Assembly (NCBI GenBank): GCA_002490705.1
Contig: DKUO01000047.1
Location: 1 to 30,496, forward strand
Length of the DNA stretch: 30,496 nt
Source of the DNA: Lachnospiraceae bacterium UBA7202
GTDB lineage: Bacteria > Bacillota > Clostridia > Lachnospirales > Lachnospiraceae
Direction: 5' to 3'
Shown: positions 24,791-30,496 of the stretch, one piece after another
Layout: every line of letters starts with the position of its first letter
How positions within the stretch are numbered: position 1 is the stretch's first letter
The notes under the pieces: generated by a model
What the model saw: the letters and a program-made list of their open reading frames with translations, nothing else
What the model was told of the DNA's origin: nothing
Databases searched by the model: none
Position numbers and translations under genes: made by a program

Positions 24791-26728
24791 CTAATCCCTC
24801 TCCGGAATCCAGACGCGCATCTGGTTAAGTCCCCGGTTTCCCCATGTATAATAGGGAACAAACGTTATGGTACAGGGCTTCGCCTCCTGTCTCTTGAAGC
24901 TGTAGAGCTCCTCATTCACCGTCTCCCGCCAGCCTTCCGCATACAGCTTTTTGATTCCAAACAGCTCATCCGCCAAATATTCGCTGACCTTCACCTCGCC
25001 GTCCCTCTTCAGGGAAAGGGAAAGAACGTCGTTCTCATTGTCCACGCCCTCCGCACAGTAAATGAGCGGTCCTCTCTGTAAAGCTGTTCTTCCCGTATTC
25101 GCAGAAACCCGGTTGCTCGTATACACGCGCCTTACCGCCATATCAAATTCTACCGTGATCACATCCTCCGCCGTATAGGCGCCCCTCATATAAGCATAGC
25201 CGTCGCGGATCTCGCAATCCGCCGTTTTTCCATTCAGGCAGATCTTAGTCTCTTTGCTCCATGCCGGAATCCGAATTGCCAGAGGTACTTCCATCATTTC
25301 TCTTCCCTCCTGCGGTACAAAACGGTATTCCAATTTGTTGTCATAAGGGTAATCCGTTTTCAAAACCACCCTGCCGCCAAAACGGTCGCTCACGTCAAGA
25401 GTACCTGCCACAAACAGGTTGGAGAACAATGTCCCCGGTATCACATGCCACGTATACTCCGCTAAAGACCCCAAAAGCCTCGCCACATTGGGCGGGCAGC
25501 AGGCACAGGCAAACCACTTGGGCCGTACAGGCAGGGCGTGTTTATGAGTCTGCGCCTCTCCCGAGATTCCCGGCAGCGCTTCCAGCGGATTCACATAGAA
25601 AAACTTCGTGCCGTCCAGCTGCATCCCCGCCAGCACGCAATTGTACAGTGCCCGCTCCACCACGTCTGCGTACTTACCCTCATGAGCCAGATACAACATT
25701 TTATTGGAAAAGAAAATCAAACCGATCGCCGCACAGGTCTCCGCATAAGCCGTATCGTTGGGCAGATGGTCGTCCTTCGTGAAAGCCTCCCCCTCGTAAG
25801 CGGAACCGATGGCGCCCGTCACATACATTCTGTGCTGTGTGATATTGTCCCAAAGCGTCTTACAGGCGTTTGCAAGCTCTGTATCCCCTGTCTCCATGGC
25901 CGCATCCGCCATTCCTGTATAGAGGTAAACCGCCCTGACAGCATGCCCCACCGCCTTGTCCTGCTGCCGCACCGGCGCATAATTCTGGGCATACTCTTTG
26001 TCGTCGGGATTATTTCCCCAGACACGCCAGGGATTCTTTTCCATTTCCTTCTTATAATAATCAGGATCAACCCCGCGCACATTGATAAAATGCAGCGCCA
26101 GCTCCTTATATCTCTCTTCCTTCGTACTGCGGTACAGCCGCATCAGCGCAAGCTCAATCTCCGGGTGGCCCGGATACCCTTCCGCCCCCTCTTCAATAAA
26201 ATGCCGGTAAATGTGATCGGCCATATCACACATGATCTCTAAAAGCCTTCCCTTACCCGTACATTCTGCATAGGCCACCGCCGCCTCGATCATATGACCC
26301 GCACAGTAAAGCTCATGGGCCTCATGAAGATTTGTCCACCGTTTATCCGGCTCTTTTACAGTAAAATACGTATTGAGATACCCGTCCTTCTGCTGTGCCG
26401 CCCCGATCAGTTCTATGATCTCATCACAGCGCTTTTCCAGATCCTCATCGGGATTCTGCGCCAGAGAGTAGGCCGCGCCCTCCAGCCATTTGGCCACGTC
26501 GCTGTCCTGAAAAACCATCCCGTAAAATTCGCCGTCGCAATGCCCTGTCTTAAGCTTTTCAGCCGCCATACGGAAATTTTCGATACAATGGCTCTTTTCC
26601 GCACCCTCAATTTGGTCGTTTAAGGCCCGCTCCTGATAAGGAAGCACTACCTCCTGCACCAGCTTTTCATACCTTCCGAAAAACCCCTCTCCCACCTGAA
26701 AATCTTTGACTAGTCTTAAATCTCCCAT
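24791..26728 (-). CDS. GH127 beta-L-arabinofuranosidase
   Basis: GH127 enzymes remove beta-L-arabinofuranose, for example from hydroxyproline-linked plant glycans, using a zinc-bound Cys nucleophile. From the ATG at 26728 (GGAGG 8 nt upstream) the protein is 645 aa. Comparison by eye with the Bifidobacterium HypBA1 enzyme shows its key residues conserved: general acid Glu314 (in YEGEAF), zinc ligands Glu330 and Cys332 (in YAETCAA), and nucleophile Cys410 with Cys411 (in FACACCPPN). No signal peptide is seen, so substrate is probably imported. It has its own promoter with a repeat array, and an AraC regulator lies just upstream. Confidence 0.93.
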   Translation of the reverse strand: MGDLRLVKDFQVGEGFFGRYEKLVQEVVLPYQERALNDQIEGAEKSHCIENFRMAAEKLKTGHCDGEFYGMVFQDSDVAKWLEGAAYSLAQNPDEDLEKRCDEIIELIGAAQQKDGYLNTYFTVKEPDKRWTNLHEAHELYCAGHMIEAAVAYAECTGKGRLLEIMCDMADHIYRHFIEEGAEGYPGHPEIELALMRLYRSTKEERYKELALHFINVRGVDPDYYKKEMEKNPWRVWGNNPDDKEYAQNYAPVRQQDKAVGHAVRAVYLYTGMADAAMETGDTELANACKTLWDNITQHRMYVTGAIGSAYEGEAFTKDDHLPNDTAYAETCAAIGLIFFSNKMLYLAHEGKYADVVERALYNCVLAGMQLDGTKFFYVNPLEALPGISGEAQTHKHALPVRPKWFACACCPPNVARLLGSLAEYTWHVIPGTLFSNLFVAGTLDVSDRFGGRVVLKTDYPYDNKLEYRFVPQEGREMMEVPLAIRIPAWSKETKICLNGKTADCEIRDGYAYMRGAYTAEDVITVEFDMAVRRVYTSNRVSANTGRTALQRGPLIYCAEGVDNENDVLSLSLKRDGEVKVSEYLADELFGIKKLYAEGWRETVNEELYSFKRQEAKPCTITFVPYYTWGNRGLNQMRVWIPERD

Positions 26729-26740
26729 CGCTTCACCCTC

Positions 26741-26815
26741 CATGTCAGTATACATCGTCCGAAATGCAGGCGGCATGTCTGATTCGCCGCCCTATTTCCT
26801 CGTGTCACTATACAT
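26741..26815. repeat. Pair of 15-bp direct repeats in the GH127 leader
   Basis: CATGTCAGTATACAT (26741-26755) and CGTGTCACTATACAT (26801-26815) match at 13 of 15 positions and are 60 bp apart. Both lie in the 5' untranslated region, one next to the ribosome site; possible regulator sites. Confidence 0.4.
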
Positions 26816-26817
26816 GT

Positions 26818-26845
26818 ATTATATTCTGAAATATCCTTCTGTAAA
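26818..26845 (-). promoter_or_regulatory. Promoter of the GH127 gene
   Basis: TTTACA, 16-nt spacer, TATAAT on the minus strand. The -35 lies inside one copy of a longer direct repeat, as expected for control by the adjacent AraC-type activator. Confidence 0.6.
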
Positions 26846-26898
26846 ATGGATTGTTTTCCGTTTTATTTGTATTATTTTCCGATTTCCCCCTGTAAAAT
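26839..26898. promoter_or_regulatory. Candidate AraC-type operator array
   Basis: CTGTAAAAT occurs at 26839-26847 and 26890-26898, 51 bp apart, and TTTTCCG occurs at 26854-26860 and 26875-26881, exactly 21 bp apart. Spacings near two and five helical turns place the copies on one face of the helix, typical of activator half-sites. The regulator is presumably the gene ending at 26898. Confidence 0.45.
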
Positions 26899-27755
26899 CA
26901 GATGCCCGGTATGTAAGCCCTGCGATATTCGCTGGGAGCGCTGCCCTGCTGTGCGCGAAATACCTTACTAAAATAAAACACATCCGAAAACCCGCAAAGC
27001 TGCGCAATCTCCGTGACCGGCCTGTCTGTCTCCGTCAAAAGCTGTTTCGCCCTGCGGATCCGCAGCGTCCGCTGGTACTCACGAATCGTCTCTCCCACAG
27101 CCTCCTTAAAAAGCGTTCCCGCATACTTATAGGATAAACCGCAGGCCGCTTCCACATCCGATGCGTCAAACCCTTCTATATAATGTCCTTGGATATATTC
27201 CTGCAATTTTCGGACATAAGTATTCCCCACATAGTCCTCAGACGCATTCTTCCTACATTCCAAAAAAATGCGCCACAGTTCAACCGACGCCTGCGGGATA
27301 TTCCCGTGCACATGAGCCTCCAGCAGTCTCTGGAAATATCCCTGTACCCGGCTGTTCCCCTCGCAGTCCGTCAATTTGGGCGCTGTAATATACTTCTCAT
27401 TGTCCGATGGGTTCAGGGAAACCTTCGTATCATAATAAACATTCTCAGGAAGCTCCTCCATCCATGTCTCCGGCTCCTTGCAATAAAAATGGGCATAATA
27501 CCAAGCGGACCCTTCCTCAAAGGGTTTTTCACCCCAATGATGCACACCGCTTTTTAGGAAAAAGAGCCGGTGAGGAAGAAGCTCATAGCGCACACCGTCC
27601 TCTATAATCTCCATAGAACCTTGCAGCAGATAGATCGCCACATGAAAAGGCGCTGTCCGGTCTGCATGAATCATTCTGCCCCTTGTAACGCTGTAATCTG
27701 CTTCACAGATAAAAGGCATTGCATTACATGGAATTTTAAGTGCATGTCTGTCCAT
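26898..27755 (-). CDS. AraC-family transcriptional regulator
   Basis: The 285-aa protein has an N-terminal cupin-like sensor domain (about 30-150, with IYLLQGSMEIIEDGVRYELL) and a C-terminal pair of helix-turn-helix units (about 185-280; first around DASDVEAACGLSYKYAGTLF, second PVTEIAQLCGFSDVFYFSKV followed by FRAQQGSAPSEYR). It likely senses a sugar and activates the GH127 promoter next door. The ATG has GGGAGAG 4 nt upstream and starts one base after the LysM gene stop, so the two are co-transcribed. Its last codon lies in the candidate operator array. Confidence 0.92.
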   Translation of the reverse strand: MDRHALKIPCNAMPFICEADYSVTRGRMIHADRTAPFHVAIYLLQGSMEIIEDGVRYELLPHRLFFLKSGVHHWGEKPFEEGSAWYYAHFYCKEPETWMEELPENVYYDTKVSLNPSDNEKYITAPKLTDCEGNSRVQGYFQRLLEAHVHGNIPQASVELWRIFLECRKNASEDYVGNTYVRKLQEYIQGHYIEGFDASDVEAACGLSYKYAGTLFKEAVGETIREYQRTLRIRRAKQLLTETDRPVTEIAQLCGFSDVFYFSKVFRAQQGSAPSEYRRAYIPGI

Positions 27756-27756
27756 T

Positions 27757-28770
27757 CTACTCTCCCGGTATATAAATCCACTGCCCGCTATAAATCAAAT
27801 CTGCATTTGTAATTTGGTTGTGAGGATCTTCACAAATCAACTGTATCTTATCCGCGCTTCCGTAATAAGTTTCCGAGATTTTCCACAAGGTATCTCCGGG
27901 TTCACAGATATGCCAGTACGCTGAAATAATCACTTCCTGCCCGGTGTCTTTTTCCTCTTTCTCCTCCATTTGTTTTACAAGCGCGGTTCGTTCGTCCTGC
28001 ACCATCTTTTTCAGCCTTGCAAATTCATTTTCATCCTCTGCAAGCTTTGAGAAATCAAGCGTCATTTCCCGATAATTCATAGCCAGATTTTCATCACCTA
28101 TGTAGGCTGTCTCTCCAATACGCGCTGTTTGATTTAAACATATCCCTTTCTCTTTCTGCCATTCATCTATATGAATACATACGCGCTTAAACTTCTCCCA
28201 GAAATCATCTATCCTTGTATAATCATCGTACTTTATAAAAAGCGGATCCACGATATCGCCATGCTCTCTGCCGGAATAGCCATACAGTCTAAAATTAATA
28301 TCTTCATCCTGTAAAAATCCTGCCAGCCTCCGTTTAGACAAATCATTGTATACCTCATAAGTGCCACTCTTATCTGCCACGATCAGAATTTCTACCGGAA
28401 AAAAAATTTCACAACCGTCCCTGTCCCATTTTTCTATATATCCTTCAATGTGTATGTATCTTGTATCCATGCGCTCGTATGAGATAAATGACAGTTCCGC
28501 ATTTTCTTCCTGGAATGTGGAAATATCCAAATAGCTTCCGTCAATCATCTTGTCTTCAAGCTCTGCAAATGCGGAAAGAAACATTTCTTTCTCCTTCTCA
28601 TCCCTGCATTCATCCAGCCAGACATTCCAGGCATCTCCAAGTTTTTCATCCCACCATTCTTTTTGGTTTACTACGCTTTTTCCGGGACTACTGCCAATAT
28701 CACGGGCTAAGTAAACCATTCCGGTGAGCAATAATAAAAATATCACAGAAACGACTGATTTTCGCTTCAT
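27757..28770 (-). CDS. Membrane-anchored protein with C-terminal LysM domain
   Basis: From the ATG at 28770 the protein is 337 aa: an N-terminal signal or membrane anchor (VVSVIFLLLLTGMVYLARDI), a large unassigned extracellular region, and a C-terminal LysM domain (CEPGDTLWKISETYYGSADK, then IYSGQWIYIPGE) that binds peptidoglycan or chitin-like glycans. An in-frame GTG at 28806 is less likely; GGAG is 11 nt from the ATG. It shares a transcript with the AraC gene. The middle region (for example YIHIEGYIEKWDRDGCEIFF) matches no family I know. A link to glycan sensing is only suggested by position. Confidence 0.8.
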   Translation of the reverse strand: MKRKSVVSVIFLLLLTGMVYLARDIGSSPGKSVVNQKEWWDEKLGDAWNVWLDECRDEKEKEMFLSAFAELEDKMIDGSYLDISTFQEENAELSFISYERMDTRYIHIEGYIEKWDRDGCEIFFPVEILIVADKSGTYEVYNDLSKRRLAGFLQDEDINFRLYGYSGREHGDIVDPLFIKYDDYTRIDDFWEKFKRVCIHIDEWQKEKGICLNQTARIGETAYIGDENLAMNYREMTLDFSKLAEDENEFARLKKMVQDERTALVKQMEEKEEKDTGQEVIISAYWHICEPGDTLWKISETYYGSADKIQLICEDPHNQITNADLIYSGQWIYIPGE

Positions 28771-28833
28771 TTTTGTTTCCACTCCAAAGTTTTTTCCGAG
28801 GCACACAAACAGGATAGATTATTCGTTTTATTT

Positions 28834-28862
28834 ATTATAAATTCTCCCAGAAACATTGACAA
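28834..28862 (-). promoter_or_regulatory. Promoter of the LysM-araC operon
   Basis: TTGTCA, 17-nt spacer, TATAAT on the minus strand. Its -35 box occupies the same bases as the -35 box of the tRNA promoter on the other strand. Confidence 0.65.
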
Positions 28863-28885
28863 TACCATTAGAAATGTTGTATTAT
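28856..28885 (+). promoter_or_regulatory. Promoter of tRNA-Pro
   Basis: Consensus TTGACA, 18-nt spacer, TATTAT, ending 17 nt before the mature tRNA. It overlaps the divergent LysM promoter in the -35 element. Confidence 0.65.
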
Positions 28886-28902
28886 CTTAATTGTTCACAA
28901 AT

Positions 28903-28976
28903 CGAAGCGTGGCTCAGTTTGGTAGAGCGCTGCGTTCGGGACGCAGAGGTCGCAGGTTCAAATCCTGTCGCTTCGA
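28903..28976 (+). tRNA. tRNA-Pro (anticodon CGG)
   Basis: The cloverleaf is complete: acceptor CGAAGCG/CGCTTCG with discriminator A, a D arm, anticodon stem CTGCG/CGCAG with loop TTCGGGA (anticodon CGG, reads CCG), and a T arm with GGTTCAAATCC. CCA is not encoded (CTG follows the discriminator), so the cca gene at 20655-21980 is required. A strong promoter precedes it and a terminator follows. A reading frame on the opposite strand is a well-known artefact of this tRNA. Confidence 0.97.
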
Positions 28977-28978
28977 CT

Positions 28979-29017
28979 GAAAACACCGGGTTCATGAAGA
29001 ATCCGGTGTTTTCTTTT
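28979..29017 (+). terminator. Intrinsic terminator of tRNA-Pro
   Basis: GAAAACACCGG/CCGGTGTTTTC, 11-bp stem, 13-nt loop, then TTTT. Confidence 0.85.
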
Positions 29018-29058
29018 AGCCTTATTTTCTTTGTTTTTCTAACTATACTCGAACCATA

Positions 29059-29121
29059 ATTGTCTTCTCTTGAATATTCCACCGTACCATTATAATTTTT
29101 ATAGGATAACAAATCACTCAT
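29059..29121 (-). pseudogene. N-terminal fragment of a HicB-family antitoxin
   Basis: Starting at the ATG at 29121, the first 21 residues read MSDLLSYKNYNGTVEYSRED plus N, which resembles the opening of HicB-type antitoxins (L-x-Y-K-x-Y-x-G-x-V-E-(Y/F)-S-x-E-D-N). After that the family match is lost and the frame runs into the tRNA terminator and tRNA antisense. Its ATG overlaps the DUF2442 stop by 8 nt. The rest of the gene seems deleted at the border with the tRNA locus. Confidence 0.6.
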
Positions 29122-29377
29122 TCACAATACCTTTTTCTGTTCCATATTCATATAATATATCACTTGGCAAATCTATATAATCATTCCAAAACACACAAGT
29201 ACGGCTTGCATCTAATTGTACCTGATTAAACAAGCCATGAATATATTTTAAATCTTCATAGCCTTTTATAGTATCAATATCTTCATTAACATCATAAATA
29301 CATTCCTTGCCGTTATCGAAAACAATATGCAGCAAATATCCATCTAACGGCTTTACTTTCTTTATTCTTGGTATCAT
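29114..29377 (-). CDS. DUF2442 domain protein
   Basis: The 87-aa protein has the DUF2442 pattern: PRIKKVKPLDGYLLHIVFDN, then GLFNQVQLDASRTCVFWNDY and IDLPSDILYE. DUF2442 proteins often sit next to DUF4160 genes in mobile regions and are suspected toxin-antitoxin-like partners, with no confirmed function known to me. The ATG has GGAGG 4 nt upstream. It follows the DUF4160-like gene by 28 bp and overlaps the HicB fragment by 8 nt. Confidence 0.8.
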   Translation of the reverse strand: MIPRIKKVKPLDGYLLHIVFDNGKECIYDVNEDIDTIKGYEDLKYIHGLFNQVQLDASRTCVFWNDYIDLPSDILYEYGTEKGIVNE

Positions 29378-29405
29378 AACGCCTCCGTAACACCAAAGTT
29401 TTCAC

Positions 29406-29615
29406 TTATAATGGTGGTAATTTCCTTAAATTCTGACTATCCCACATTTCAAGCAATTCCTTTTGATTTTGATTTATCCACTCTATTACAAGTTCTTGCG
29501 CCTTCTTTGGTAAATCCCCCTCTGTCATTTCCACAGTTCCTAAATCAAATCTTCCGCAAAAAAACAGGCAACCATTTTTAGTTGCTATCCGACGCTTTAT
29601 TGTTATTATTCTCAT
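29406..29615 (-). CDS. Short DUF4160-like protein, probably N-terminally altered
   Basis: The C-terminal half (EGDLPKKAQELVIEWINQNQ, then KELLEMWDSQ) matches the end of DUF4160 proteins, which usually run about 80-90 aa. The usual N-terminal block with a histidine pair (P-P-H-F/I-H) is absent and the first 25 residues are unrelated, so the 69-aa gene may be truncated or a distant variant. GAAAG lies 5 nt before the ATG. Paired with DUF2442 downstream. Confidence 0.55.
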   Translation of the reverse strand: MRIITIKRRIATKNGCLFFCGRFDLGTVEMTEGDLPKKAQELVIEWINQNQKELLEMWDSQNLRKLPPL

Positions 29616-29714
29616 CGTTCTTTCTTCGTAATATGTATATGCACTATGTTTCTAACGCTTTTCTAACATTTCGGATTGTCTGACTAAACATTTTGCCACA
29701 ATCCTTTCTTCCCA

Positions 29715-29849
29715 TTATTTTTCTTCCGCAGACCTCCCAATTGTCCCATACCCATTCTTAGTAAGATATACTGGCTCTCCTGTATTTATATTTTTTTCTA
29801 TATCCAGAAATTCATTTCGTAAATCTGAAACAGGTTTGATCCGAATCAT
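29715..29849 (-). pseudogene. Phd/YefM-like antitoxin relic (44 codons)
   Basis: The minus strand encodes MIRIKPVSDLRNEFLDIEKN, then INTGEPVYLTKNGYG, the opening of Phd/YefM antitoxins. It then jumps to TIGRSAEEK and a stop; family members have about 35 more residues between these two parts, so an internal deletion is likely. No clear ribosome site is present and no toxin gene follows; a 23-codon frame overlaps the stop (TAATG). The remaining parts of this 381-bp gap (29616-29996) hold a terminator and nothing else recognisable. Confidence 0.6.
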
Positions 29850-29930
29850 ATTTTCACACTTTATCATAATTCTATTATTTACTTTATTGTACATAGCTAT
29901 TCTACAAATAGCAAATAAAAACTTTACAGC

Positions 29931-29970
29931 AAAAAATAGAGCATATAGATTTCAGTTTCTATATGCTCTA
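29931..29970 (-). terminator. Intrinsic terminator after the DUF6809-like gene
   Basis: TAGAGCATATAGA/TCTATATGCTCTA stem (13 bp, 8-nt loop) followed by TTTTTT on the minus strand. Confidence 0.8.
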
Positions 29971-29996
29971 ACACTATTACTATATTTGATTTTAAT

Positions 29997-30302
29997 TCAC
30001 ATTGAATTTCTTCCTCCCTCGAAAAGGAATTTATCCTGTCCTGCAAATACCTCCATTGTCATCAGAACACCCAACCGATAACCTCTGATAAATTTGTCCT
30101 CGGCATAAAGGCTCTTTTCTTCCGAATTGACATCTATCAGACGTTCTAACAGTTCCTTTTCCCCGCTGTTTAGTTTTTCCTCTAATTCATTATAGAGTTT
30201 ATAACCTTCGTCAATCAGTTTTTTGCGTTGCGGACTTCTTGTTTCATTCATTTCAATAATTTGAAGCTGTTCGCCCGCAAACGCCCTCAATAATTTATCC
30301 AT
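29997..30302 (-). CDS. DUF6809-like small accessory protein
   Basis: From the ATG at 30302 the protein is 101 aa: MDKLLRAFAGEQLQIIEMNE, a helical middle (LIDEGYKLYNELEEKLNSGE) and a C-terminal FIRGYRLGVLMTMEVFAG. The length and the FIRGYRLGVLM motif fit DUF6809 proteins, which occur in Clostridia mobile elements; function unknown. An in-frame TTG at 30335 is less likely since AGGAAAG lies 5 nt from the ATG. It ends at a strong terminator. Confidence 0.7.
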   Translation of the reverse strand: MDKLLRAFAGEQLQIIEMNETRSPQRKKLIDEGYKLYNELEEKLNSGEKELLERLIDVNSEEKSLYAEDKFIRGYRLGVLMTMEVFAGQDKFLFEGGRNSM

Positions 30303-30340
30303 TACGCTTTCCTGTCCTTTCTTTTTCGTCCACAAGCCGC

Positions 30341-30370
30341 TTGCAAGACAAAGCCGAACAGTGCTATAAT
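30341..30370 (+). promoter_or_regulatory. Plus-strand promoter for a likely small RNA
   Basis: TTGCAA, 18-nt spacer, perfect TATAAT. It points away from the DUF6809-like gene and no plus-strand coding frame follows. Confidence 0.55.
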
Positions 30371-30376
30371 ATCATG

Positions 30377-30450
30377 TAACTCGCCTTGTGCGGGTGGCAT
30401 GGGGAAGTGGTGTAAATACGTTTGCCAACGGCGCCACTTCCTTTTCATTT
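30377..30450 (+). ncRNA. Putative small structured RNA (about 75 nt)
   Basis: A good promoter at 30341-30370 is followed about 25 nt after the expected start by a GC-rich hairpin: GGAAGTGGTG/CGCCACTTCC (30403-30412 with 30432-30441), with a nested CGTT-TGCC-AACG helix, then TTTTCATTTTT. The unit has no open frame. It runs up to the stop codon of a gene on the other strand, so it may be an antisense or stand-alone RNA of the mobile element. No known RNA family was recognised. Confidence 0.5.
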
Positions 30451-30496
30451 TTCTGCATTGAGAGCCTTAATACCGTCACGCAATCCCTGTGGGCGT
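30445..30496 (-). CDS. C-terminal end of a gene cut by the window edge
   Basis: The minus strand reads RPQGLRDGIKALNAEK then TGA, open to the window edge. Only 16 codons are visible, too few to name the product; it is probably an accessory-element gene. A convergent small RNA ends at its stop codon. Confidence 0.35.
   Translation of the reverse strand, partial: RPQGLRDGIKALNAEK

Noticed and set aside
23963..25081. Plus-strand 372-codon frame
   Set aside because: It spans the antisense of the GH3 gene, the GH3 leader and the GH127 end, with no domain or ribosome site.
28882..29121. A 79-codon minus-strand frame ending in ATGFEPATSASRTQRSTKLS
   Set aside because: The second half is the antisense of tRNA-Pro, a well-known false gene in databases. 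Only its first 21 codons (HicB-like) carry real signal.
29836..30081. Plus-strand 81-codon hydrophobic frame
   Set aside because: It runs through the terminator and the end of the DUF6809-like gene, has no ribosome site, and its hydrophobic look comes from AT-rich antisense sequence.

Overview
The window looks like chromosome from a spore-forming, anaerobic Clostridia, most likely Lachnospiraceae (inferred from gene content and gene order; no search was run). Nearly all genes lie on the minus strand, with strong AGGAGG-type ribosome sites. The spore genes (yabP, yabQ, spoIIE-like, cotS-like, cotH-like) and the plant-glycan hydrolases fit a gut or rumen Firmicute.

Layout, left to right. (1) 1-5264: one minus-strand operon, an intracellular GH13 alpha-glucan hydrolase, then an exported transglutaminase-like protein, then a membrane-anchored CotH-type kinase. 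(2) 5512-13602: a conserved Firmicute core, read on the minus strand as mazG, hup, rqcP (yabO), yabP, yabQ, divIC-like, spoIIE-like, tilS, hpt, ftsH. This matches the Bacillus subtilis yabN-to-ftsH order. Two points stand out: the spoIIE-like gene has no membrane domain, and yabP-yabQ has a near-perfect sigma-E promoter. (3) About 13640-17000: an AT-rich accessory patch with a plus-strand ImmA/IrrE-type peptidase-regulator plus DUF4411 (PIN-like) pair, facing a compact minus-strand three-gene cassette of unknown function (107, 62 and 270 aa) linked by overlapping start and stop codons. (4) 17046-22260: a 78-aa unknown protein, the CCA-adding enzyme, a CotS-like protein and a large exported lipoprotein with PEGA domains and Cys/His repeats. 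(5) 22382-28770: a glycan locus with a GH3 beta-glycosidase, a GH127 beta-L-arabinofuranosidase, an AraC regulator and a LysM membrane protein, with several candidate control sites. (6) 28903-30496: tRNA-Pro(CGG), then a patch of small and broken accessory genes: a HicB N-terminal fragment, DUF2442, a short DUF4160-like gene, a Phd/YefM relic, a DUF6809-like protein, a likely small plus-strand RNA and the last codons of another gene. It resembles the eroded edge of an integrated element beside a tRNA.

The core genes support sporulation, division, translation quality control and tRNA maturation. The two glycan loci suggest use of starch-like oligosaccharides and of arabinose-containing plant glycans. 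The best candidates for undescribed biology are the three-gene overlapping cassette, the membrane-free SpoIIE, the small RNA at the right end, and the attenuator-like leader of the GH3 gene.
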